A DNA stretch of 5,798 nucleotides from Oscillospiraceae bacterium. GTDB taxonomy: Bacteria > Bacillota > Clostridia > Clostridiales > Clostridiaceae. Made by a program: the position numbers and the translations under genes. The notes below the pieces were generated by a model, which saw only the letters and a program-made list of their open reading frames with translations, was not told the DNA's origin and searched no databases. This document shows positions 1 to 5,545 of the stretch, piece after piece. The DNA is taken from contig WQUF01000156.1 of NCBI GenBank assembly GCA_009785875.1, forward strand, positions 1-5,798, in the 5' to 3' direction. The stretch's first letter is position 1; each line of letters starts with the position of its first letter.

Positions 1-877
1 ATACACTTTGGGACTCAATACCCCATAGTTTCATTTTGGGGTTACTAATTACTCGGTTATAATCAACGGTGTTAAAGTCGATATTAAGATCAGCTGCTCC
101 TGTTTCAACAGCAATAGTGCGGTTGGAACCTTCAGGGATGATTTTGAATGTCAAAGATTTATTGAGCGCAAGGTCCTGTCGATTAAAATAATCATCGAAT
201 CGAACTAGCTTGACACTATCACCAATGGTTCGGCTTTCAAACTTATAACGCCCGCTTCCTATTGGGTGAGCCCAGTTGTCAGCATCAGCTACATCGCTAT
301 AGTGTTTTGGAACAATACAACAAGCCTGATGTGTTAAAGCAGTAGGTAGTGCTGGGTATGGACCATCGGTAGTGATGGATAAAGTATCATCATTAACTTT
401 GGTGATTGCCAAAACAGGTTTGAACAAAGCACCAATGGCAGTACCATTTTTGGTTCTGTTGAGGGAATAAACAACATCATCAATGGTCAAGGTAGTACCG
501 TCATGGTTTTTCACACCAGTGTAAATGGTGAATTGCCATTCTGTGTCGCTAACTCTTTTGTATTCTTTGCAAAGTTCAGGTACACCGTTTATCTTATCGT
601 CAAAGGTAAATAACTTAGAATAAACATTGTTGATTATGTAGCCGTTCCATAAGTCTGAAGTGTTAACAGGATCCCAGGACACTAAATCCTGTGCCTGCAC
701 GATGGTTATATCCCTGTTATAATCATCGTCTGGGCTGGGAGTATCTTCTACAGGAGTCAAATAAGATGCCGAGGTAGCCGACCCGGAGTTGTTAGTCTGG
801 TTATTGTTGTTTGAGCAACTGGAAAGCAGTAATGATAGCGTCATAAGTGCAATAAGTAGCAAAGTGAAACGTTTCAT
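1..877 (-). CDS. Family 5 extracellular solute-binding lipoprotein (ABC transporter), N-terminal part, cut by window edge
   Basis: The reading frame is open from the ATG at 877-875 to the window edge, giving 292 codons of a protein that in this family is usually 500-550 residues. Residues 1-21 form a lipoprotein signal: positive MKR, a hydrophobic stretch rich in Leu, then lipobox LSSC with the acceptor Cys21. An Asn/Ser-rich linker follows, then the family core from about residue 50, including AQDLVSWDPVNTSDLWNGY, a segment ending VYSKLFTFDD, and the WQFTIYTGVKNHDGTTLTIDDVVYSL region typical of SBP_bac_5 proteins (peptide, oligopeptide or nickel binding). It would sit on the outer face of the membrane and deliver a ligand to a permease whose genes may lie beyond the edge. 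The ligand cannot be told from this half. A strong ribosome site (TGGAGGAT on the minus strand, 881-890) fixes the start. Family assignment is secure. Confidence 0.9.
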   Translation of the reverse strand, partial: MKRFTLLLIALMTLSLLLSSCSNNNNQTNNSGSATSASYLTPVEDTPSPDDDYNRDITIVQAQDLVSWDPVNTSDLWNGYIINNVYSKLFTFDDKINGVPELCKEYKRVSDTEWQFTIYTGVKNHDGTTLTIDDVVYSLNRTKNGTAIGALFKPVLAITKVNDDTLSITTDGPYPALPTALTHQACCIVPKHYSDVADADNWAHPIGSGRYKFESRTIGDSVKLVRFDDYFNRQDLALNKSLTFKIIPEGSNRTIAVETGAADLNIDFNTVDYNRVISNPKMKLWGIESQSV

Positions 878-1051
878 TGAATATCCTCCACTTCTTTTTT
901 GTTTATGTTTCTTTTAATATTATTTTTTACTAGGAACTTATAACCCAAAGGAATAGCAGATATTAGTTAAATGTGAACCTTTTCTCTTGCTGTTTAGGCT
1001 AAGACCAGTTGAATTACTGTGTAAACAAAGTTTGTAATACACATTATAAAT

Positions 1052-1069
1052 TCGTTAGAACGATTATAC
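1052..1069 (-). promoter_or_regulatory. Candidate extended -10 promoter with overlapping palindrome, upstream of the solute-binding lipoprotein gene
   Basis: Read on the minus strand, 1069-1064 is TATAAT preceded by TGG, an extended -10. No good -35 is seen. The perfect inverted repeat TCGTT-AG-AACGA (1052-1063) abuts this -10 and covers the expected transcription start, a usual position for a repressor site. Transcripts would have a leader of about 175-180 bases before the start at 877. This is inference from motif placement only. Confidence 0.4.
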
Positions 1070-1099
1070 CATAAACCCATACAAAAATATAGATATAAT

Positions 1100-1594
1100 T
1101 TATTTATAAAAATGAAGTTTGCATGTCTTATCGCCTTTTGCAATAGTATCAGTTAAATCAAATTTATATCCCATAGCTTTAGCGATACCGCGATCTCCGT
1201 CCATAGCGATGTCGCAAAGTTTGGCACATTCTTCGTCACCGATATCAAGCTTTTTCCATGCATCTACCAATGGGCAGTGATGAAATTCTATTTTCAGATC
1301 TTCTTCTGTGCTTTCTTGAACATCCATTTCAAAAGTACCGACCCCGACATCATTAAGAAAAACGTCTTTAAAAGCTTTAAGGTCTTCAGGATCTTTGCAT
1401 TCCTTTTTAAAATCTGCTCCATGTATGCTTCCTGTGCGTGAAACTGCATTACGAGCTATCTTTTCAGCAGGTGCGCCTTCTTTTTCAGCCTCTTCGAACA
1501 TCAAAGCCATCCAAGTAGCGCGATGTTCTATTGCTTTCCTGTTTATATTTATTTTTTCTTCATAGAACTGGTTATCACTTTTTATATCTGACAT
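1100..1594 (-). CDS. L-2-amino-thiazoline-4-carboxylic acid hydrolase family protein
   Basis: A 164-residue soluble protein with no signal peptide or membrane segment. The C-terminal two thirds match the ATC hydrolase family (named after the Pseudomonas enzyme that opens the thiazoline ring on the route to L-cysteine). Visible landmarks are HHCPLVDAWKKL (105-116) with His106 and Cys107, CDIAMDGDRGIA (127-138), and the closing LTDTIAKGDKTC segment (147-158) with Cys158. The conserved His/Cys/Asp residues are all in place, so the protein is probably active or ligand-binding, but most members in Clostridia have no proven substrate and the name should be read as a family label. The start at 1594 has AGGAGG (complement of 1601-1606) seven bases upstream. 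It has its own strong promoter, faces away from the Nudix gene, and lies 222 bases upstream of the lipoprotein gene on the same strand. Confidence 0.85.
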   Translation of the reverse strand: MSDIKSDNQFYEEKININRKAIEHRATWMALMFEEAEKEGAPAEKIARNAVSRTGSIHGADFKKECKDPEDLKAFKDVFLNDVGVGTFEMDVQESTEEDLKIEFHHCPLVDAWKKLDIGDEECAKLCDIAMDGDRGIAKAMGYKFDLTDTIAKGDKTCKLHFYK

Positions 1595-1618
1595 AGTTAT
1601 CCTCCTAAAATATTATCT

Positions 1619-1655
1619 ATATATCAATGATATATCAGCATCATTATAATGTCAA
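1619..1655 (-). promoter_or_regulatory. Near-consensus promoter with palindromic operator for the ATC-hydrolase-family gene
   Basis: On the minus strand, TTGACA (1655-1650) is followed after exactly 17 bases by TATCAT (1632-1627), five of six matches to the -10 consensus. The perfect palindrome ATATATCA-A-TGATATAT (1619-1626 and 1628-1635) covers the -10 and the start point. The seven-base word TATATCA also recurs as a direct repeat at 1620 and 1631, eleven bases apart, about one helical turn. The placement suggests repression by a dimeric regulator that is not encoded in the window. The first gene downstream begins at 1594, so the leader is about 25 bases. Confidence 0.65.
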
Positions 1656-1660
1656 TTTAA

Positions 1661-1688
1661 TTCAAAATAGCATATAATACTATAAAAT
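1661..1688 (+). promoter_or_regulatory. Weak candidate promoter for the Nudix and lipoprotein genes
   Basis: TTCAAA (1661-1666) and TAAAAT (1683-1688) are separated by 16 bases. Other TATAAT words at 1673 and 1693 have no partner -35. The region is AT-rich, so such words are expected by chance. A start of transcription near 1695 would favour translation from 1738 rather than from the upstream ATG at 1687. Confidence 0.25.
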
Positions 1689-1724
1689 GGTGTATAATTT
1701 AGATATACTTATGTTGATAAAAAT

Positions 1725-1740
1725 GGAGGTGAATGAAATG
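1725..1740 (+). promoter_or_regulatory. Ribosome binding site deciding the Nudix start
   Basis: GGAGGTGA (1725-1732) lies five bases before the ATG at 1738, an almost ideal Shine-Dalgarno. The upstream in-frame ATG at 1687 has none, and the extra 17 residues it would add do not look like Nudix sequence. Confidence 0.8.
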
Positions 1741-2040
1741 GCATGGCCTACACATATTGTTGCTGCTGCTGGATATGTAGAAGATGCAAATGGAAATATG
1801 TTGCTTGTAAAAACTAATAACAGAGGATGGGATACTGCAGGTGGACAAATAGAAGTTGGCGAAAATATTGAAGAAGGAGTATTGCGTGAAATTTTAGAAG
1901 AAAGTGGGATAAGGGCTTCTGTCAAATGCTTAATAGGTATCTATTCAAATGTGGGACAACACCTTGGTTATGATGGCGTTACAAACATTCCGACAAAAGT
2001 AATGTTCGATTTTTTGTATGATTATATAGTAGGTATCTAA
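1738..2040 (+). CDS. Nudix hydrolase, C-terminally truncated
   Basis: The 100-residue product opens MAWPTHIVAAAGYV and carries a complete Nudix box at residues 36-58: Gly36, Glu42, then REILEESGI (50-58), fitting Gx5Ex7REUxEExGU. These residues bind the divalent metal used to split nucleoside diphosphate-linked substrates (the family ranges over nucleotide sugars, oxidised dNTPs, dinucleoside polyphosphates). After the box the chain continues to VMFDFLYDYIVGI and stops. In related proteins this strand is followed by some 40-50 more residues including the last strand and helix, and no trace of them was found in the other frames before 2070. I infer a 3' deletion, so the protein may be unstable or inactive although its catalytic motif is intact. 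The start follows the GGAGGTGA ribosome site. The next gene starts 30 bases on. Confidence 0.75.
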   Translation: MAWPTHIVAAAGYVEDANGNMLLVKTNNRGWDTAGGQIEVGENIEEGVLREILEESGIRASVKCLIGIYSNVGQHLGYDGVTNIPTKVMFDFLYDYIVGI

Positions 2041-2070
2041 AGATATATCTGAAAAGGAGTATAATTAAAG

Positions 2071-3294
2071 ATGAGATTTAAAATATTAATGTTTGCTCTG
2101 GCTTTTGTTTTTCTGCTTTCCTCTTGTCAGGGGAATATCAGTAAATCTACTACTACGACTACTCAAAATGTAGAGACCACAGAGCAGGAAACAACAAGTA
2201 GCGGAGAAGAAAAGGAGAACAATTCTATGACAAAACTTTTATATCAAGGACATGGAAGTTACAGGCTTACATCAAAGGATGGTATCGTTATTTACGTTGA
2301 CCCTTATGCTGGAAAAGGTTACGATGTACCAGCTGATATAATTTTAGTGACTCATCAACACAGTGACCATAATAAAATTAGTTTAGTCACTCAAAAAGAA
2401 AACTGCACCGTTATTACAAATGTTGAGGCTCTTGAAGGTGGAAAGCATAATTCATTTTCAGTAGATGGAATAGAAATTCAATCAGTTGAAGCAGCTAATA
2501 AGAATCACGATCCTAAACAATGCGTAGGCTTCATGATTAATATCGATGGAATTTTGGTTTACGCAGCAGGTGATACATCTAAAACAGACCAAATGAATAC
2601 ATTTTCTACTATGGGGATAGATTATGCGTTATTTCCTTGCGATGGCATATACAATATGGGACCAGAGGAAGCTGCAGAATGTGCACAAATAATAGGTGCA
2701 AAGCATAATATACCTATACATATGAAGCCTGGTGCTTTATTCGATATGAAGGTTGCTGAGAGTTTTAATGCACCAAATAGACTTATCGTTCAGCCTGGAG
2801 AGGAAATTATTTTAGAGCATGTAAACAGTACAGATACTGAAAACTTAGGAGCAGGGGTTGATAAGCGCTTTGTTGGGCTGTGGCATGGTATGAAAATGGT
2901 AGCAGCGGGGTTTGACGAGAGGTATGCTTTTTACGACGATGGTACATTTATTTATGGCTCTTCTGAGATGAATGAATCAAAACAGGAGTTATATAAGACA
3001 GGAACATGGAGCGTCGCAGATGGTGAGCTTCTATTAACAGTCGAGGCTCGTTGGATTTTGCCTGTAGGAAATATAGAAGATATAGTTCCAAATGATGAAC
3101 TAATTATAGTTAATGATGAAGTAGTCAAAAAAATATGCAATCCACCAGAAGTAGAAACATACAGTATTGCTCAAACCGGAACGGATTCAGAAACAGGTAG
3201 GGATACTATCTCGATAGATGGCATAACTTTTTATAATTTCGATAATCAAACCAATCTTTTTGATGGGTATTATAATCTTGAAAAAAAATTGTAG
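2071..3294 (+). CDS. Surface lipoprotein: UlaG-like metallo-beta-lactamase-fold hydrolase with beta-rich C-terminal domain
   Basis: A 407-residue protein in three parts. Residues 1-19 are a lipoprotein signal ending in lipobox LSSC (Cys19), followed by a Thr/Glu-rich linker to about residue 52. Residues 53-250 are a metallo-beta-lactamase fold of the UlaG-like/Lactamase_B_3 type: THQHSDH (94-100) supplies His95, His97, Asp99 and His100, AAGDT (165-169) supplies Asp168, and PIHMKPG (215-221) supplies His217, so a two-metal site looks intact. Residues 266-405 form a beta-rich module (VGLWHGMKMV, YAFYDDGTFIYG, TGTWSVADGELLLTV) resembling lipocalin-like domains of clostridial lipoproteins. UlaG relatives are often called L-ascorbate-6-phosphate lactonases, but substrates vary and an external location argues for something else here. 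Ribosome site AAAGGAG (2053-2059) lies 11 bases upstream. The stop is followed almost directly by the PHP gene. Confidence 0.85.
   Translation: MRFKILMFALAFVFLLSSCQGNISKSTTTTTQNVETTEQETTSSGEEKENNSMTKLLYQGHGSYRLTSKDGIVIYVDPYAGKGYDVPADIILVTHQHSDHNKISLVTQKENCTVITNVEALEGGKHNSFSVDGIEIQSVEAANKNHDPKQCVGFMINIDGILVYAAGDTSKTDQMNTFSTMGIDYALFPCDGIYNMGPEEAAECAQIIGAKHNIPIHMKPGALFDMKVAESFNAPNRLIVQPGEEIILEHVNSTDTENLGAGVDKRFVGLWHGMKMVAAGFDERYAFYDDGTFIYGSSEMNESKQELYKTGTWSVADGELLLTVEARWILPVGNIEDIVPNDELIIVNDEVVKKICNPPEVETYSIAQTGTDSETGRDTISIDGITFYNFDNQTNLFDGYYNLEKKL
2212..2229 (+). promoter_or_regulatory. Internal ribosome site and ATG at the hydrolase domain boundary
   Basis: AAGGAG (2212-2217) stands nine bases before the in-frame ATG at 2227 (Met53 of the lipoprotein). 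The sequence from there, MTKLLYQGHGSYRL, is how stand-alone cytoplasmic UlaG-like proteins begin. Either the signal and linker were fused to an older gene whose start survives, or a second cytoplasmic form is made. The Shine-Dalgarno word also encodes Lys-Glu-Glu-rich linker, so chance is possible. Confidence 0.45.
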
Positions 3295-3306
3295 ATGGTG
3301 AAGTTA

Positions 3307-4173
3307 ATGATTGATTTGCATATTCATTCTACTTATTCAGATGGAACTTGGTCAGTGAATGAAATTTTCACAAAAGCACAGAAGGTTAATATAACAGCTC
3401 TTTCTATTACGGATCACAATACCATTGAAGCTTATAACGAAATAGGAAAAAAACCAATCAATTTCGCAGGCAGACTCATTAGTGGTGTCGAAATAGACTG
3501 CATCGCTAATAATTCCAAGATAGAGCTTTTAGGGTATGACTTTGATGATTTTACTATTTTGGATGCTTGGCTAAAAGAACATTATTCACTTGAAAAGAAT
3601 AAGATGTTTAGGAGAGGCGAATATGATAGACTGCTCAAAAAAATGCAGGAATATGGTATTAAGAATAACTGTGATCCAATATATGAAAATCAAGAATATC
3701 TACCCCATACAGCAGTGTATAGGGAGATAAAAAAGTTTGAATCCAATGCAGCTTTCATGTCTGAAGCAGAATGGAATAGTTTAGAGACCTTCTTTAGAAC
3801 AGCGACTACCAATGCAAAATCATTATTTTACATTGATTATACAGGCTTACTTCCTTCTGCAGAAGAGGTCGCTACAAGTCTAAGAAAAGCAAATGGCAAA
3901 GTATTTTTGGCACATGTTTACTTATATGGAGTGAATGATCATATTCAATTTATTGATGAGCTCTGGAAGAATGAAATCATAGATGGCGTTGAGGTGTATT
4001 ATACAAAATTTACAAAGGAACAGACCGATACTTTATGCGATTATTGCAAACAAAATAAACTCTATATGTCCGGTGGTTCTGATTGTCATGGGGATAAAGG
4101 AAACATTAATATTGGAATAGGATATGGGAATTTAAATGTTCCGGAAAGCATTTTAACTGAATGGATTCCATAA
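3307..4173 (+). CDS. PHP-domain metal-dependent phosphoesterase (YciV-like)
   Basis: A 288-residue soluble protein with PHP motifs spread over its whole length: MIDLHIHSTYSDGT (His5, His7, Asp12), ITDHNT (Asp36, His37), ISGVEID (Glu62), FLAHVYLYG (His203) and GGSDCHG (Asp259, His261). These residues form the metal cluster of PHP phosphoesterases. Length and the GVEI...LLGYDFD arrangement fit the COG0613 group, which includes E. coli YciV/RNase AM and 3',5'-nucleotide bisphosphate phosphatases, so a phosphomonoester or short RNA end is the likely substrate. The usual LAHP is LAHV here. I prefer the start at 3307 because GGTGA lies five bases upstream, the same spacing as in the Nudix gene, and the family normally starts MIDLHIHS. 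An ATG at 3295, directly after the preceding stop, has no ribosome site. It is probably co-transcribed with the lipoprotein gene. The end abuts a gene remnant. Confidence 0.85.
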   Translation: MIDLHIHSTYSDGTWSVNEIFTKAQKVNITALSITDHNTIEAYNEIGKKPINFAGRLISGVEIDCIANNSKIELLGYDFDDFTILDAWLKEHYSLEKNKMFRRGEYDRLLKKMQEYGIKNNCDPIYENQEYLPHTAVYREIKKFESNAAFMSEAEWNSLETFFRTATTNAKSLFYIDYTGLLPSAEEVATSLRKANGKVFLAHVYLYGVNDHIQFIDELWKNEIIDGVEVYYTKFTKEQTDTLCDYCKQNKLYMSGGSDCHGDKGNINIGIGYGNLNVPESILTEWIP

Positions 4174-4360
4174 GATACAGGAAAACTATTATTTTTATTC
4201 TGTTGATGGCGAAAAAAATAAGAAACAAATCGAGGATGAACTCGCTGATGTTTTTGGACAAATCATAAGAATTGCTGATTATTACCAGATTGACTTGCTG
4301 GAAGCGCATATAGAAGCACGAAAAGGAGAGGCACGTGGATTAGAGGAAAGGGGAGTTTAA
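4157..4360 (+). pseudogene. 3' remnant of a MazG-like nucleotide pyrophosphohydrolase gene
   Basis: The frame opens after a TAA at 4154-4156 and runs without any ATG to the TAA at 4358-4360. It contains KKQIEDELADVFGQIIRIAD followed by YYQIDLLEAHIEARKGEARG. The ELADVF...RIADYYxIDLLEA pattern, an acidic helix followed by a hydrophobic helix and a basic tail, is that of the C-terminal half of all-alpha MazG-type NTP pyrophosphohydrolases. The N-terminal half with the EExxE metal motif is absent, and the first codons overlap the end of the PHP gene in another frame. I read it as a deletion product joined to that gene. The family call rests on pattern recognition of about 45 residues. Confidence 0.5.
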
Positions 4361-4531
4361 ATAATTATAATAAGAAAAGCAGAACCAAGTCATGTTCATA
4401 AAACAATTAAACAGAGACTTGAGGAATACTATGATAAAGATATTGAAACTATATTAGAAGAAGCAGAAAATGATAGTGAAAAAGCTATTGAGATTGATTG
4501 GGGAAAACCAGTGGGTGACGAAGTATGGTAA
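4361..4531 (+). pseudogene. MazE antitoxin remnant (C-terminal, toxin-binding part)
   Basis: In the same frame as the preceding remnant, after its stop, 56 codons read IIIIRKAEPSHVHKTIKQR, then a helical stretch, then AIEIDWGKPVGDEVW and stop. The ending matches the MazE toxin-binding tail, which in E. coli ends NIDWGEPKDKEVW. The start lacks ATG: the first codon is ATA, and an AbrB-type DNA-binding domain would be expected before the IIIRKAEP strand. AAAGGGGAG (4347-4355) just upstream could drive weak initiation at ATA or ATT, so a short antitoxin fragment is not excluded, but loss of the N-terminal domain is the simpler reading. The last codon overlaps the mazF start. Confidence 0.65.
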
Positions 4532-4557
4532 ACCAAGGGGACATTATAAAAAACTAA
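4525..4557 (+). pseudogene. 5' stub of a mazF/pemK toxin gene
   Basis: ATG at 4525 overlaps the TGG-TAA end of the antitoxin remnant, the standard mazE-mazF arrangement. Ten codons read MVNQGDIIKN before TAA. MVNQGDIIK followed by a hydrophobic strand is a typical MazF opening. About 100 further residues are missing, so no toxin is made. Confidence 0.6.
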
Positions 4558-4600
4558 AACAAAAGGTATAATATTTATGTATCATAAAGGTACGCATATT

Positions 4601-4690
4601 AAGTATCTCGCTCACAGCAATGCGAATAATAAATATGCTGTAAAACAGTATCTCGCTACCGGCAATGCGAATAACAAATATGCCGTGAAT
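4601..4690 (+). repeat. Two tandem 45-base repeats
   Basis: Units at 4601-4645 and 4646-4690 share the cores TATCTCGCT and GCAATGCGAATAA. In the frame of ATG 4577 they encode KYLAHSNANNKYAVK and QYLATGNANNKYAVN. Within the shared NANNKYAV block the DNA differs at three bases, all third codon positions and all silent (AAT/AAC, GCT/GCC, GTA/GTG). Only two units exist and there are no spacers. Confidence 0.8.
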
Positions 4691-4703
4691 AAGATTAAAA
4701 TTT

Positions 4704-4732
4704 CTCCCGCTTTACAGCGGGGGTTTCTTTTT
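4704..4732 (+). terminator. Rho-independent terminator
   Basis: CTCCCGCT (4704-4711) and AGCGGGGG (4716-4723) form an eight-pair stem, including one G-U pair, with the four-base loop TTAC, followed by TTTCTTTTT (4724-4732). It would end plus-strand transcription from the Nudix/lipoprotein/PHP direction or from the repeat unit. On the other strand the T-run is poor, so it is only weakly bidirectional. Confidence 0.9.
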
Positions 4733-4774
4733 AAGGGGTTTATAAATGGAAATTACTAAAGGATACTTATATTA

Positions 4775-5545
4775 TCATTTTTTCTTTATTATGTACAAAA
4801 GCTCATTAATATACTCTTTTTCAAAGCAATACTCAAATTCTTCTTCAGTAAAATTATTTTTTATGAAATTGTTATAAAAGTTTTTCATACCTACATTTTT
4901 ACCCGATAGCGTCTTTGTTGGAAATGTTATTGTAAAGTATTCAGAATCTATTTCCTCTATTATACGTTTAGAAGATCCTTTTTGTTGCTGTTCAAAGAGT
5001 GGAAGAATCTTAAACAAAAAAACATTTTCCACATGAATATCAGGCACCTTATATAAAACATCATTGGGAAAAGCATGACCATCGATGTTTGTGGATGCGA
5101 AAAAGATATTTAAAAGCTTGATGAGTTTTAAATTGATATCGGTGGCAAAATATTTTCCTCCATATAATTTTTTCATATTTCCGAGAAAAAAAGGGTTAAG
5201 ACCACAACCTATATCGAGGATAGAACATTCATCACCTGTGACAGAAAAAATATCTCTATACATTTCTTTTGCAAAACTAATTCTTTCTGCAGTAGAAGAG
5301 TGCAATGCTTCTACCATAGGGAAACTTTTTGATAATTCATAATTCTTATAAATAAATTTAATGCTATCATCGCTGATAAACGCACCAGAGATTTGATACA
5401 ATTTAGTCTTTACCGATTTAATGATTTCCTTATCTGACTTATTTTTTTTCATTTCATTTTCAGAAATCCTAATGATAGTCTCATCGCATATAGAATTATA
5501 TTTTTTAGATGCTTTTATAGTGTTAACACAATCTTCAATGTTCAT
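4775..5545 (-). CDS. 16S rRNA (guanine(1405)-N(7))-methyltransferase, ArmA/Rmt/FmrO family, divergent
   Basis: A complete 256-residue protein, the normal length for the family. The N-terminal 75 residues are helical and basic, as in the ArmA/Rmt rRNA-binding domain. Then come the family signatures in order: LHSSTAERISF (81-91), the S-adenosylmethionine loop LDIGCGLNP (110-118), ATDIN with Asp136 for the ribose, FKILPLFEQQQKG (178-190), and TFPTKTLSGKNVGM (207-220). Known members methylate N7 of G1405 in the decoding site of the 30S subunit and block 4,6-disubstituted deoxystreptamine aminoglycosides. All motifs are intact, so activity is plausible, but divergence means the exact base and any resistance are inferred. 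GAGGG (complement of 5554-5558) lies upstream of the ATG, which overlaps the stop of the preceding gene (ATGA). The gene is distinctly AT-rich compared with the left of the window, a sign of transfer. Confidence 0.85.
   Translation of the reverse strand: MNIEDCVNTIKASKKYNSICDETIIRISENEMKKNKSDKEIIKSVKTKLYQISGAFISDDSIKFIYKNYELSKSFPMVEALHSSTAERISFAKEMYRDIFSVTGDECSILDIGCGLNPFFLGNMKKLYGGKYFATDINLKLIKLLNIFFASTNIDGHAFPNDVLYKVPDIHVENVFLFKILPLFEQQQKGSSKRIIEEIDSEYFTITFPTKTLSGKNVGMKNFYNNFIKNNFTEEEFEYCFEKEYINELLYIIKKK

Larger units (their letters stand above)
4567..4732 (+). ncRNA. Candidate short transcript carrying two 45-base repeats
   Basis: A TATAAT (4567-4572) with no convincing -35 and a strong intrinsic terminator (4704-4732) bracket a unit of about 155 bases holding two diverged 45-base repeats. 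A 60-codon frame starts at ATG 4577 with AAAGG ten bases upstream, but it runs through the terminator and only stops at 4757-4759. A transcript ending at the terminator would therefore lack a stop codon, which argues against an ordinary protein gene. I do not recognise the RNA or the peptide. Confidence 0.3.

Noticed and set aside
1687..1737. Upstream ATG extending the Nudix protein by 17 residues
   Set aside because: No ribosome site before 1687, non-homologous N-terminus, and a near-perfect ribosome site in front of 1738.
1680..1925. Minus-strand frame of 81 codons
   Set aside because: Antisense to the Nudix box, which is a clear conserved coding signal on the plus strand.
2041..2050. Ten-base palindrome AGATATATCT after the Nudix stop
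   Set aside because: Too short, AT-only core, and no terminator-like T-run; expected by chance in this composition.
2952..3140. Minus-strand frame of 62 codons
   Set aside because: Lies within the lipoprotein C-terminal domain; Ser/Ile-rich shadow without ribosome site.
4106..4309. Minus-strand frame of 67 codons
   Set aside because: Antisense to the PHP end and the MazG-like remnant, whose plus-strand product is recognisable; no ribosome site.
4601..4690. Possible mini CRISPR array
   Set aside because: Two adjacent 45-base units with no spacers, no palindromic ends and differences between units; no cas genes nearby.
4577..4759. Sixty-codon protein gene
   Set aside because: Its last third is read through the terminator hairpin and T-run, so the natural transcript would lack its stop codon; kept only as a candidate RNA or remnant.
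5085..5342. Plus-strand frame of 85 codons
   Set aside because: Entirely inside the methyltransferase gene on the other strand, including its conserved motifs.
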